From Stictocephala bisonia (Eukaryota > Arthropoda > Insecta > Hemiptera > Membracidae): 64,000 nucleotides of DNA. A model generated the notes under the pieces. The model was not told the origin of the DNA and did no database searches. It was given only the letters and a program-made list of their open reading frames with translations. This document shows, one piece after another, positions 12,987 through 21,719 of the stretch. How positions within the stretch are numbered: position 1 is the stretch's first letter; the number at the start of each line of letters is the position of its first letter. The stretch lies in NCBI GenBank assembly GCA_035578905.1, contig JAQJVL010002687.1:1-64000 (forward strand). The letters run 5' to 3'. Made by a program: the position numbers and the translations under genes.

Positions 12987-12988
12987 TA
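12984..12988 (-). promoter_or_regulatory. TAATG stop-start overlap between ORF1 and ORF2 of LINE B
   Basis: The ORF1 stop TAA (12988-12986) shares its last A with the ORF2 start ATG (12986-12984). UAAUG junctions are established in the SART1 LINE of silkworm as sites of termination-reinitiation coupling. By analogy ORF2 here is probably made by reinitiation, at a lower level than ORF1. Confidence 0.7.
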
Positions 12989-15415
12989 ATCTAAAAAACC
13001 ATTAGAACTTTCTTCAACATTTTCAATCACACTCTCACATTCATCACTAATCACAACACACGGGGGGGAGCCTGGTGTTAGCAGGGGTTGAGTGGTAATA
13101 GCCGGTGTTGAAGATTGTTGCTGATATTGGGGTGGTGCTGGTGGTGACAACTGCTCAGGATGGGATGAGCATGGTAGTGGTAACATCTGGTCATGACGAG
13201 GGAGGCTTGGCGGTGATGAGTCCATCAGTTTGGGAGTTGCAGTCCATTCTCCGATTGAGTGCTTCAGTGCACTTAGAAGTTGGTTGTGAGAGAGACCGTT
13301 TCTTGTAATTCTATTTGAATTATGATTATATGAGACTATGATGATGGTTGCCTCAGTTTGACGCTGGAATGTAACCAGCTGTTGAATGAAATGGTCACTT
13401 TTAATTAAATCACGAACATATCCCATTGGTGAACAAACCAGAGTTTTCAGTCCACTAGATTTAAAATGTTCTGTCAGCTGATTAAATGCTTTGTTGTAGT
13501 CTGACTCTGTTGGTTTACCCCAATATTTGGCCTTAGTCACTAAACTGAAGACTGTTGCCCCATTATTTGGAACTCTCTGTCTTGTCAAATTCTCAGAGAT
13601 GTAGTCAGATTTTTGAGGCCTCCCAAACTTCTCTCTGAAGACAACAGCAACACCAGCAGACATATGTTTTGGGTCAGTGAAATCTGCAGATATTGTGTGT
13701 GCAAATGCAACTAAGGGGTCACTCCTCATTTCGTCTATTACAGTTTTCATATTAGCTTCCAAGACGTTAATTTTTCCTTCTTCAAACTTTTGTTTTAATT
13801 CCTCTTTTGTCGTATTAATGTCTGTGTTTGTAATAAACCTTTTAATAAACATTTCCACAACCTTGACCTTCCCTCTCTTGCTAAAGTGCAGTCCATGTGA
13901 GGTAAATAGATGGCGAGGAAGGAGATGTAGAGGAAGTAACGAGACATCTGGGTATTCTGCAGCAATCTTCTCAAGATCTGCATTCAGTTTTGCAATTTCA
14001 ATGTCCAAACCAGGCTTATCATGCCTCCAAGGCACAGTAGCAAGAACAAGATTTGTCTGTTTAGAAATCGAAATTAGATTACGAACTTCATTCAGAAAAT
14101 TTCTAGAATGCGGAGACTCCATGTTATTAGTGCCACCAATAACCAAGAGGTAGTCCTCTCTCCCCAAGCCTTCACCCATCTCCCCTGCACCATCTACTAC
14201 ACTGCAGAACTTGGCATTTGGTTTTATAATGGAGGAGACATTAAAAGAGGTCTTTTGCTCCAGGAGATGGCCCAATTCTCTGCCATGGCTATCTGCTAAA
14301 ATAAGGCATTTTGCCTTATTGACTTTTATTTCATTTCCTTTTACGTAATTACTTTCTACGAGAGTTTTTCTCTCCCTAGGTCTCGGAGAAGAGCCAAGTG
14401 GGGCTGTCACATTATTTTCATCACCAATCTGTTGTAAAACTGCAAAAGAATTTGTACACTCAAATTTATTTCTCAGATTGCTAGTAGAGCTCAAGTTTGA
14501 GTTACTACCAGTAACAGTAATCCATGTGTTTTTTGAATCAGACTTAAGAGGGGGGAAACAATGAATACAGCCTTGACCAGTTATCTTTGTTTGCTCATAC
14601 TCATATTCTAACCTCTTATAGTCAGACTGTAAAATTTCAATTGTTTTTTGAAGATTTTTGTTTTCCATTTTAAGTTTAAGTAATTCTTGTTTCAGTATTT
14701 TTGTGTGATAATCTTCATGCATTTGGTTTTTGTTATCCGATTCATTAGATTTATGTTCAGTTTTTTCTACATTAGCTTGTGATATTTTTAATTCCATCAA
14801 ACTTTTTTCTAATTCAATACATTTATCTGTCACTGCATGCAACTGAAAATTTAAATCCAAATCTATAGTGGTGTTAACTGATGCATCTCTTATGAGCTTA
14901 GTACTATTACAGTCAGATTGTGTAATAATTGTTTTAGAGGATTGATTGCCAGTGTCAGTTTGGTTTATTGATGATAAACTGTCATCTTTTTCTTTTTTAG
15001 GTGTTGTACCGCCAGTACTGCTATACTCCTTTATCAGATTTTCTGATTTTGGACTTTCTGGGAAAGGGGTTGAGCACTGTATTGTTGAGATTTTAAAGCT
15101 TTCATTACCTATGGATACTCTAGAGTGGTTTTTTAATTTAGATTTATTATTAATTTCGTCTTCAATTTCTTTTATTGCCAGAGAGAACTTTTTAGTTTTT
15201 GTATCTTTTTCATAAGCCATTTTTTGTTTACTTTCTCTATAATCTGTTAGTTCACTAAGCCGACATTTACCTGTTTCCTTAGTGCCATAAAATATGACGT
15301 GAAATATTGAGGCATTTTCCTTTTGTTCTACATTATTTATTATCGCTGGCCATGCTCGGTGTCCCCTGACTTTGGCAAAAACAAAATCCCCCTCTTTAAA
15401 TTTATTTACAGCCAT
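12986..15415 (-). CDS. LINE B ORF1: PWWP + coiled coil + SGNH esterase fold + TARG1-like macro domain
   Basis: An intact 809-residue protein. Residues 1-62 are a PWWP-type reader (KEGDFVFAKVRGHRAWPAII, then IFYGTKETGKCRLSEL). Residues about 195-280 are heptad-rich and probably coiled coil. Residues about 366-530 are an SGNH hydrolase fold: LADSHGRE (Ser376), GGTNN (427-431), HGLH (507-510); the usual Asp of the DxxH motif is His here. Residues about 548-697 are a macro domain: FAHTISADF, MSAGVAVVFREKFGRP, FSLVTKAKYWGKPT, then CSPMGYVRDL. The order and spacing resemble the OARD1/TARG1 branch, which removes ADP-ribose from acidic side chains; an Asp (669) sits where that group has its catalytic Asp. 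Residues about 725-790 are Pro/Gln/Ser-rich. Expected role: the ORF1 RNP protein of the LINE. Chromatin reading (PWWP) and ADP-ribose binding or removal are inferences from the folds. Confidence 0.88.
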   Translation of the reverse strand: MAVNKFKEGDFVFAKVRGHRAWPAIINNVEQKENASIFHVIFYGTKETGKCRLSELTDYRESKQKMAYEKDTKTKKFSLAIKEIEDEINNKSKLKNHSRVSIGNESFKISTIQCSTPFPESPKSENLIKEYSSTGGTTPKKEKDDSLSSINQTDTGNQSSKTIITQSDCNSTKLIRDASVNTTIDLDLNFQLHAVTDKCIELEKSLMELKISQANVEKTEHKSNESDNKNQMHEDYHTKILKQELLKLKMENKNLQKTIEILQSDYKRLEYEYEQTKITGQGCIHCFPPLKSDSKNTWITVTGSNSNLSSTSNLRNKFECTNSFAVLQQIGDENNVTAPLGSSPRPRERKTLVESNYVKGNEIKVNKAKCLILADSHGRELGHLLEQKTSFNVSSIIKPNAKFCSVVDGAGEMGEGLGREDYLLVIGGTNNMESPHSRNFLNEVRNLISISKQTNLVLATVPWRHDKPGLDIEIAKLNADLEKIAAEYPDVSLLPLHLLPRHLFTSHGLHFSKRGKVKVVEMFIKRFITNTDINTTKEELKQKFEEGKINVLEANMKTVIDEMRSDPLVAFAHTISADFTDPKHMSAGVAVVFREKFGRPQKSDYISENLTRQRVPNNGATVFSLVTKAKYWGKPTESDYNKAFNQLTEHFKSSGLKTLVCSPMGYVRDLIKSDHFIQQLVTFQRQTEATIIIVSYNHNSNRITRNGLSHNQLLSALKHSIGEWTATPKLMDSSPPSLPRHDQMLPLPCSSHPEQLSPPAPPQYQQQSSTPAITTQPLLTPGSPPCVVISDECESVIENVEESSNGFLD

Positions 15416-15515
15416 ATTTCATAAATTATATGTTCTTTCATTTGCTGTTATCCTTTTATTTATGTAAAAAGATAACTATAATAGTCCAGATTCAATGCCA
15501 GTTATCCTAGTTAAC

Positions 15516-15523
15516 CAGTTTCA
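15516..15523. repeat. Target-site duplication of LINE B (5' side copy)
   Basis: A second copy of CAGTTTCA, matching 9901-9908. Confidence 0.75.
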
Positions 15524-16125
15524 GTTAATTTTTTTTTTATTTTTATTATTTTTTTTTTTTTTATTTTTAGCAGATATCAATTAATATTTAATGGTATTAA
15601 TTATAATTTTAATGGTAATTGATTCTGATATATATCATTTAATTATGTAGATATACCACCAACAATTTAAACTCTTCCCAATGAGTCAGTATGTTTGTAA
15701 ACAAGCTTTGTCTAGCATGTAAACGATTAACATATGCTCAACATATGCTATGTTGAGATCAAGGTCACAACAGGTTGGAGACAGTAGAGATTAACTGATT
15801 TGAACTAGAACAACCAGATCAATTTGACAGGTTTAATTCTGTTGTAACCAGTGCTAAGGAAGTTATTGTAGTAGTCTCTATAACATAGTTCCCTCTTTCA
15901 AGTTCCAGTGTAATAAAAATCTGCAGTTTAACTTAAAAATAATATCAAAATGAAAACTTTAAAAATTAATATTTTTATAAATTATAAAATAGAATGCCAG
16001 TTATAAAAATATAAAATGTTCTTGATTGTGTATTAAAAAGTTAATGACTGGTAAGTACTACTTCACTTTCTGTTTAATTCAGCTTAGATTGTTTCTTAAC
16101 TTTAATTTATGAAAATTTCTATAAA
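15524..16125. other. AT-rich stretch between LINE B and the gypsy LTR; possibly LINE A 5' part
   Basis: The stretch has long T runs (15529-15568) and AT-rich sequence, with no clear frame. By position it should be the target DNA of LINE B, so the continuation of LINE A or its neighbourhood, but I cannot recognise LINE A coding sequence in it. Confidence 0.35.
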
Positions 16126-16130
16126 AAAGT
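16126..16130. repeat. Target-site duplication of the gypsy element (left copy)
   Basis: AAAGT abuts the left LTR; the same 5 bp follow the right LTR at 20651-20655. Five-base duplications are usual for Ty3/gypsy integrases. Confidence 0.75.
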
Positions 16131-16310
16131 TGTAATGTTATTACTTTAAAGAAAACGTAAATTAGTTTGAGAATACACTTTAATAAATAGTGTCCATAAC
16201 ACTCACTAAGATGTAAACAAAAACGAAAAATACACCATATGATTCTAATTGTCCATGTAAATAAACATATGGCTAAAACTAAACATGTAAATAAACTTAA
16301 ATATATTACA
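16131..16310 (-). repeat. 3' LTR of the gypsy element
   Basis: 180 bp, reading TGTAATGTT...ATATTACA, identical base for base to 20471-20650 by my reading. It begins TG and ends CA. Confidence 0.9.
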
Positions 16311-16345
16311 TTTCTCCCCTTCCTTTTAATTCCATATTGTTGGAG

Positions 16346-19300
16346 CTAATATTCATCATGGTAAAATTTGGGCTTCCTTATAGTCCTCTGTGATCTTCTA
16401 CCCACATCGTTCTTAATCTTTCCCTTTGAGAATTCATTTTCCAGATCAATTTCTTTTCTTTCCATGTGTTGATTTCCTTTATTAACTTCAGAATATCGAG
16501 TTCTCAAATGGTCAGCATGTTGTCTGTATTCTTTGCCATCGATATTGACCATATAAGACAACGGTGCCGTTTGTCTTAGCACTAATCCTTCTCTCCAATT
16601 CTCATCTTTGTTTCTTTTAACCCATACCTTCTCCCCTCCTTCAAATGTCTTTGGTCGAGAATGAGTATCATGATAAAACTTTTGTTGTTCTAGAGAATTT
16701 TCCATTTTATGTCTTACATCTGGTTTGAGTGTATCAATCAGGGTCCTTAGATTTCTCTTAAAAAAAAGCTCGGCTGGTGTTCTCCCGGTTGAGGAATGAG
16801 GTGTTGTTCTATAAGACAAAAGAACCCTCTGAAGTCTCTGCTCATGATCATTGATGTCAGTCATCAAATATTTATTCTGGAATGTTTGAATGACTCTTTC
16901 AACACACCCATTGGATCGACTATGATATGGTGTTGTTCTGACGTGAACTATGTTGTTTTTGCGACAAAACTCTTCAAATTCATCTGCCACGAATTGGTTT
17001 CCATTGTCTGTAACTAACTTTTTTACTAGCCCGTATCTACAAAAAAGTTCTCTAAGTCGTTTAATAACAGACTGACTAGTTGCATTCTTCATTGGAAATA
17101 TTTCTAGCCAACGAGAATAAGCATCTATTATTACTAGCCACATATATCCATCAAAAGGCCCTTTAAAATCTATGTGGATCCGCTCCCATGCATTCTCAGG
17201 AATGTTCCATGAATTGAGTGGTGTTTCTATGTCTTGTCTTCTAAAAGTTTGACATCTAGAGCAAGCTTTTACTAAATGTTCTATATCTTCATCTATCTTT
17301 GGCCAGTAAACATACATCTTGGCTAAAGAGCGCATTGCAACAATACCTGGATGTGAGACATGTAGATATTCAAGAATATGATTCCTCAATGATCTCGGAA
17401 CTACTATTCTTTCCTGCCAAAGTAAAATTCCTTCTTCATATGACAGTTCAAATCGTTTGTCATAAAAGATCTTCAAATCGTTTGGAATTAAATTCCTTTG
17501 AGGCCATCCTCTTACACAGTAAGATATAATGTGTTTCAGTTCGACGTCTCTGTGAGTATTATCTTGAAGTGTCCGTTTAGTTAATGGCAAATCTTCAATT
17601 CTCATTGACCTAATTTGATTTACTTCGTTAAGGGTCTGAATGATTCCAATAGATTGTATTTCTGTCAATGGAAGTCTGCTTAAACAATCAGCTAGAACAT
17701 TGTCTTTTCCAGCCCTGTAGCGGATATCATAGTCGTATCCACTTAGGATGATTGCCCATCGTGCAAGCCTCGAAGCAGCATGTTTTGGTATAGCCTGTTT
17801 TGCCCCAAAGATTCTTTCAAGAGGTTTATGATCGCACACAAGTGTAAAGTGTCGACCATATAGGTATTTGTAGAATTTTTCTATTCCAAATATAATCGCC
17901 ACTGCTTCCTTGTCAATTGTAGAGTAGTTTTGTTCTGCCACATTCAGTGTTCTTGAAGCAGCAGCTATAGGCTTTTGACTACCGTCAGGGCAGCATTGAA
18001 GCAATATAGCTCCCAAACCTTGATTGCAAGCATCTGTTGCCAGTATAAGTGGTCGTTTTGGGTCATAATGAGCCAGAACCATATTTGTAGAAATACTGCT
18101 TTTAATCTGATTAAAACTTTTTTCGCATTCATTACTCCAGTCCCAGGGTGAGTTTTTATGCAAAAGTCTGTGTAAAGGAAAGCAAAGTGACTGTAAGTTG
18201 GGAATGAATCTTGAATAATAATTTACAGACCCTAGGAACGAGCGAAGCTCGGATGTGTTCTTGGGTGGAGGCTGTCTCTTTATAGCTTCAACACGATCTT
18301 CAACTGGTTGGATCCCTAGAGCACTGATCTTGTGTCCGAGGTAGGTTACACTTTCTTTAAAAAGCTGCAATTTATCTTCACGTGTACAAAGTCCAGTTTT
18401 TCTCAAGACATTTAGAACTGTTTTGATCCTTTCAATGTGTTCTTGTTCATTTTTGCCCCCTACGCAAATGTCATCGAAATACCATGCAATATTGTCAATT
18501 CCGACTAAAAGCTGGTCCATTAACTTTTGAAAAATTTTAGGAGCTGTTTTAATACCAAAAGGTAGCCTATTGAATGTGAAGTAACCTTTGTGTGTCGCGA
18601 TTACTAAATATTTCTTCGATTCTTCATCAACAGGAAGCTGTAAATAGGCATCTTTCAAGTCAATAACAGAAAATATTTTAGATCCATTCAACTTCAAAAC
18701 GGTTTCTTCAAAGGTTGGAATTGAATATTCGTCATCAACCAAGTGAGGATTGATTGATACTTTGAAATCTGCGCACAATCTTACTTCTCCATTAGCCTTT
18801 GGAACAACAACTATTGGAGAAGCACAAATAATTGGAGTAGTAGAAGGATCTACAGGATCTAGCACCCCTACAGAAACCAAACGGTCGAGTTCTTTGCTTG
18901 TGGCACTGTGAAGTGCAAAAGGAACTGGCCTCGGTTTGTGTATTGGTAACTGTACGTCATGGGCTACCCTCACCTTTACTTTAATATTACGTACCGTACC
19001 CAAGTTGTTTGAAATTATATCCTTGAACTCTTTGTATATTTGCTGTTTTACTCTCTCTTTGTCCAAAATATTGGCGTCGATATGATTAATATTGTGAAAA
19101 CTTTGTTTACGTACGTGTTGACAGTTAGGGTCTAGTTTGAATGCAACAATCCAATCTTTGCCAAGTAAAGGAGTACCTGTCAAGCTATCAGTGACAGCCA
19201 CATCCAACTCCAAACAAGTTGAATCCAATTCAACAGTAACTTTTGTTTCGCCTAACATTTTTATTTGAAATGATGGATACGCACCCAGTTTCTCCGTAGG

Positions 19301-20251
19301 AGATAATTTAGGTTCACCAATAAGTTTCCATGTAGACTTACTTATTATTGTTCTGGCAGCAGCAGTGTCGTATTCCATAGCAATAGGAACACTATTCATT
19401 GTTAAATGTACTATGTATGAAAATCGTTCCACCTTGTTTATATCATTAACGTTATTTACTAAGGCTATGTGACCGATTTCTGGATCATCATTCATTTGAA
19501 CTGAGTTGTTATAATTATCACGTGAAACGTCATTACCATTGTCAACGTTATACAAATCACTTTTGATATTAACATCAATTTGTCTGATTTGCCTTTTTAA
19601 GCTATTTTTGCTGAGTACTACATTATTAGATTTAAGACAAACTCGTTCAAAATGTCCTACTTTCCCGCAAGCTCTACACGTTGTGTTAAGTGCTTTACAG
19701 TTCTCATTTTGTGGCTTATGTTTTTCCAAACCACATCTAAAACAATGAATATCTTGATTTAAAATAAATTTAGGTCTCAATCTTTGAGATGTTGGTTGTG
19801 TGGAGTGTGAAAATTTAATTTTATTTACCTGTGTGTTGGTAAGAAAAGTACCTACTTGCTTTTGGTGAGTGTGTGCCATTTCCATGATACAAGCATCCTT
19901 TACAATATCTTGTAGTCTAGCCTTTTCCTCAGGATGGTTCCTGATAAGCTCCTCTTGCATTTTCGGATCGTTTAGTCCCAGTAAAAATTGGTCACGTAGC
20001 CGCTCATCAAGCGTGTCCTTGAATTGACAGTCAGTAGCTCCAGCCCTCAGATTGTTAAGAAATAAACTGACAGATTGTTCTTGTTCCTTCAAAAGTTTAC
20101 CAAACTTTAGTCTTTCGGCTAAATAAGATGTTTTAGGTTTGTAAAAATTAGATATGAAATCAACTATGTCATCGTATTCAATAGTCAAAATAGGTTTTGG
20201 GTCAAAGTTGTCAACAATTATTTTATAATGCTGAGCACCAATCCATTTCAA
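16346..20251 (-). CDS. Gag-Pol polyprotein of the gypsy element (gag, protease, RT, RNase H, integrase)
   Basis: 1301 codons from the first ATG. The frame is open for about 70 more codons upstream, back to the LTR edge, without an in-frame ATG. Gag part: about 1-160. Two zinc knuckles at about 170-205 (CFRC and CRACGKVGHFERVC). Protease with YDTAAARTIIS (294-304), where DTAA replaces the usual D(S/T)G. RT about 470-640 (LCADFK, VIDLKDAYLQLP, YFDD at 591-594). RNase H with ATDACNQGLGA, KEAVAI and CDHKPLE. Integrase with CSRC, HIDFKGPF, VTDNGNQF and NGCVERVIQ, so D, D and E are all present, followed by a C-terminal region near WREGLVLRQT. No stop or frameshift interrupts the frame. The true start is uncertain: an ATG overlapping the primer-binding site is in a different frame. 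Confidence 0.9.
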   Translation of the reverse strand: MKWIGAQHYKIIVDNFDPKPILTIEYDDIVDFISNFYKPKTSYLAERLKFGKLLKEQEQSVSLFLNNLRAGATDCQFKDTLDERLRDQFLLGLNDPKMQEELIRNHPEEKARLQDIVKDACIMEMAHTHQKQVGTFLTNTQVNKIKFSHSTQPTSQRLRPKFILNQDIHCFRCGLEKHKPQNENCKALNTTCRACGKVGHFERVCLKSNNVVLSKNSLKRQIRQIDVNIKSDLYNVDNGNDVSRDNYNNSVQMNDDPEIGHIALVNNVNDINKVERFSYIVHLTMNSVPIAMEYDTAAARTIISKSTWKLIGEPKLSPTEKLGAYPSFQIKMLGETKVTVELDSTCLELDVAVTDSLTGTPLLGKDWIVAFKLDPNCQHVRKQSFHNINHIDANILDKERVKQQIYKEFKDIISNNLGTVRNIKVKVRVAHDVQLPIHKPRPVPFALHSATSKELDRLVSVGVLDPVDPSTTPIICASPIVVVPKANGEVRLCADFKVSINPHLVDDEYSIPTFEETVLKLNGSKIFSVIDLKDAYLQLPVDEESKKYLVIATHKGYFTFNRLPFGIKTAPKIFQKLMDQLLVGIDNIAWYFDDICVGGKNEQEHIERIKTVLNVLRKTGLCTREDKLQLFKESVTYLGHKISALGIQPVEDRVEAIKRQPPPKNTSELRSFLGSVNYYSRFIPNLQSLCFPLHRLLHKNSPWDWSNECEKSFNQIKSSISTNMVLAHYDPKRPLILATDACNQGLGAILLQCCPDGSQKPIAAASRTLNVAEQNYSTIDKEAVAIIFGIEKFYKYLYGRHFTLVCDHKPLERIFGAKQAIPKHAASRLARWAIILSGYDYDIRYRAGKDNVLADCLSRLPLTEIQSIGIIQTLNEVNQIRSMRIEDLPLTKRTLQDNTHRDVELKHIISYCVRGWPQRNLIPNDLKIFYDKRFELSYEEGILLWQERIVVPRSLRNHILEYLHVSHPGIVAMRSLAKMYVYWPKIDEDIEHLVKACSRCQTFRRQDIETPLNSWNIPENAWERIHIDFKGPFDGYMWLVIIDAYSRWLEIFPMKNATSQSVIKRLRELFCRYGLVKKLVTDNGNQFVADEFEEFCRKNNIVHVRTTPYHSRSNGCVERVIQTFQNKYLMTDINDHEQRLQRVLLSYRTTPHSSTGRTPAELFFKRNLRTLIDTLKPDVRHKMENSLEQQKFYHDTHSRPKTFEGGEKVWVKRNKDENWREGLVLRQTAPLSYMVNIDGKEYRQHADHLRTRYSEVNKGNQHMERKEIDLENEFSKGKIKNDVGRRSQRTIRKPKFYHDEY

Positions 20252-20470
20252 AAGTAAAATTTGTTTTGCTGTTGTGTTATTCTGTAGCCCACAAACATTA
20301 ATTTCTAGCTCAAATCTCTGATAGTAGTATTTCCAAGGTTCTTTGTTAGTATCGAATGTTTCAAATTTGAATCGTGTTAAATCTTTACCTGTTGTGTTTT
20401 CGTTTGATGTTTCAGTTGATGAAAATGATACGTCTTCTTTATCATTTGTATCCTGTCCGCAGCGCCATTA

Positions 20471-20650
20471 TGTAATGTTATTACTTTAAAGAAAACGTAA
20501 ATTAGTTTGAGAATACACTTTAATAAATAGTGTCCATAACACTCACTAAGATGTAAACAAAAACGAAAAATACACCATATGATTCTAATTGTCCATGTAA
20601 ATAAACATATGGCTAAAACTAAACATGTAAATAAACTTAAATATATTACA
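20471..20650 (-). repeat. 5' LTR of the gypsy element
   Basis: 180 bp, identical to 16131-16310; the AAAGT duplication follows at 20651-20655. As the 5' LTR it should carry the promoter on the minus strand. Confidence 0.9.
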
Positions 20651-20753
20651 AAAGTATAAACAGTTTAATTGTTACTACCAACTATGGTATAAAAACCTTT
20701 ACAAATATAAGAAAATCACATATTAAGCTTGGAGAACTTTAACTTAACACAAT

Positions 20754-20879
20754 CTAAAATAAAATATAGTACTTAATAACATGTTTACATGTTTCACAGT
20801 CAATTTTTATTATTTTTGCAGGCCAGGCAGGGAATCCTTTTATTTTAGCAAATACTAAATCATTAATGTTAAATGTCAT
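20754..20879 (-). pseudogene. PWWP-type ORF1 start of a LINE (truncated, perhaps LINE A)
   Basis: A 41-codon frame starts MTFNINDLVFAKIKGF and continues PAWPAKIIKI, then stops. It matches the PWWP start of LINE B ORF1 (VFAKVRGHRAWPAII). It lies on the same strand, upstream of LINE A if LINE B and the gypsy element are removed, so it may be the displaced 5' end of LINE A. The intervening 700 or so bases show no clear frame, so this link is an inference. Confidence 0.6.
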
Positions 20880-21487
20880 TTTATTTGCTTTATCTGATAA
20901 AGGGCTCATTTTGCTTGTAATAAATCCATATTTTTAAGCATTACGGAAATTGTATTTTATTTATAAGTGGTATTGTTGATTACACAGGGTTTTATTGCAA
21001 TTAATATTTTTACTAAGAGAACACTTGTATTATTAATATAAATAAGTTGTGTCCTGGTATTTGTTGAATAGCTCAGCAGAGGTCTTATTAGTGTAAACAC
21101 CTGTAGCTTCTTTTATTCTGATGGCAATTAATATAAGTGAGAAAAATATAAATACAGAATAACAATTAAGTAATAAGTAATAACATTTTATTTTTTATTT
21201 ACACCCAATATTTTTTTTTCTATTTTTTATTTTTAAAGTAGCAAAAAGATAACGTGAACTTAATTCTAATGTTCTTTATATTACTTTTCTTTAGAAAGAG
21301 CCATTTATTAGCAGTCCAATAACCAGGGTAACTATTCAATGTGTATTTCAATCTATTCAAAAGCTGTACTTACTACTATGTAACAAAGTTTTATAAAAAT
21401 GTTTTATAATAATTGAAAATGCTTTAAAAAATTGTTTACATTATATTCTATCAAGCTAACAAAGTTTTACAAATTGAATCATTGTAG
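20880..21487. other. AT-rich spacer
   Basis: Nothing recognisable. Part may be 5' UTR of the LINE whose PWWP start lies at 20879. Confidence 0.3.
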
Positions 21488-21719
21488 ATGATGGCGTCAA
21501 TGGAACAAGTTGTTCTTGTCACTGCCGCATGAGTTTTTCTGCGTGATACAAAAAGACACAAATGTCACTATTGGGTGAGACCGTATTTGGATGCAAGGAA
21601 AAGGACAGTGGTAATGGTGATCTACTTGAAGAAAGATGATAGTAAACTACAGTTGGAGTTTATAATCCGTTCAGATGGAAGTTTTGAAAACTTCTGTAGA
21701 ATATGCAGTTCTGATTTCT
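21488..21719 (+). pseudogene. PIF/Harbinger-type transposase N-terminal relic (HARBI1-like)
   Basis: The frame starts MMASMEQVVLVTAA, has one in-frame stop, then reads HYWVRPYLDARKRT, and after a short shifted stretch (NGDLLEE in the next frame), KKDDSKLQLEF and GSFENFCRI. The series WVRP, then LLEEL, then D..FE.F.R+S is typical of the start of HARBI1-like nucleases. The catalytic DDE part is absent. Confidence 0.5.

Larger units (their letters stand above)
9909..15515 (-). mobile_element. LINE B: near-intact CR1-group retrotransposon with PWWP-SGNH-macro ORF1
   Basis: About 5.6 kb. It has a short 5' UTR (about 100 nt), an intact 809-codon ORF1 (15415-12986), ORF2 with one frameshift (12986-10196), a 3' UTR with an internal poly-A run (10070-10087 on the plus strand as T/A-rich sequence), and a 3' tail of TTATTC-like repeats (9909-9960). 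It is flanked by CAGTTTCA at 9901-9908 and 15516-15523. The near-intact frames suggest a fairly recent insertion. Confidence 0.9.
16131..20650 (-). mobile_element. Ty3/gypsy LTR retrotransposon with identical LTRs (young insertion)
   Basis: 4.52 kb, with 180-bp LTRs at both ends and an AAAGT duplication. A primer-binding-type sequence starting TGGCGCTGCGG lies 3 nt inside the 5' LTR (20467 downwards). A purine tract (AAAAGGAAGGGGAGAAA) precedes the 3' LTR (16311-16328). It holds one long gag-pol frame. Gene order (PR-RT-RH-IN) and a single fused frame suggest the Mag/K02A2.6-like lineage. No env frame and no chromodomain are seen. Confidence 0.92.
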
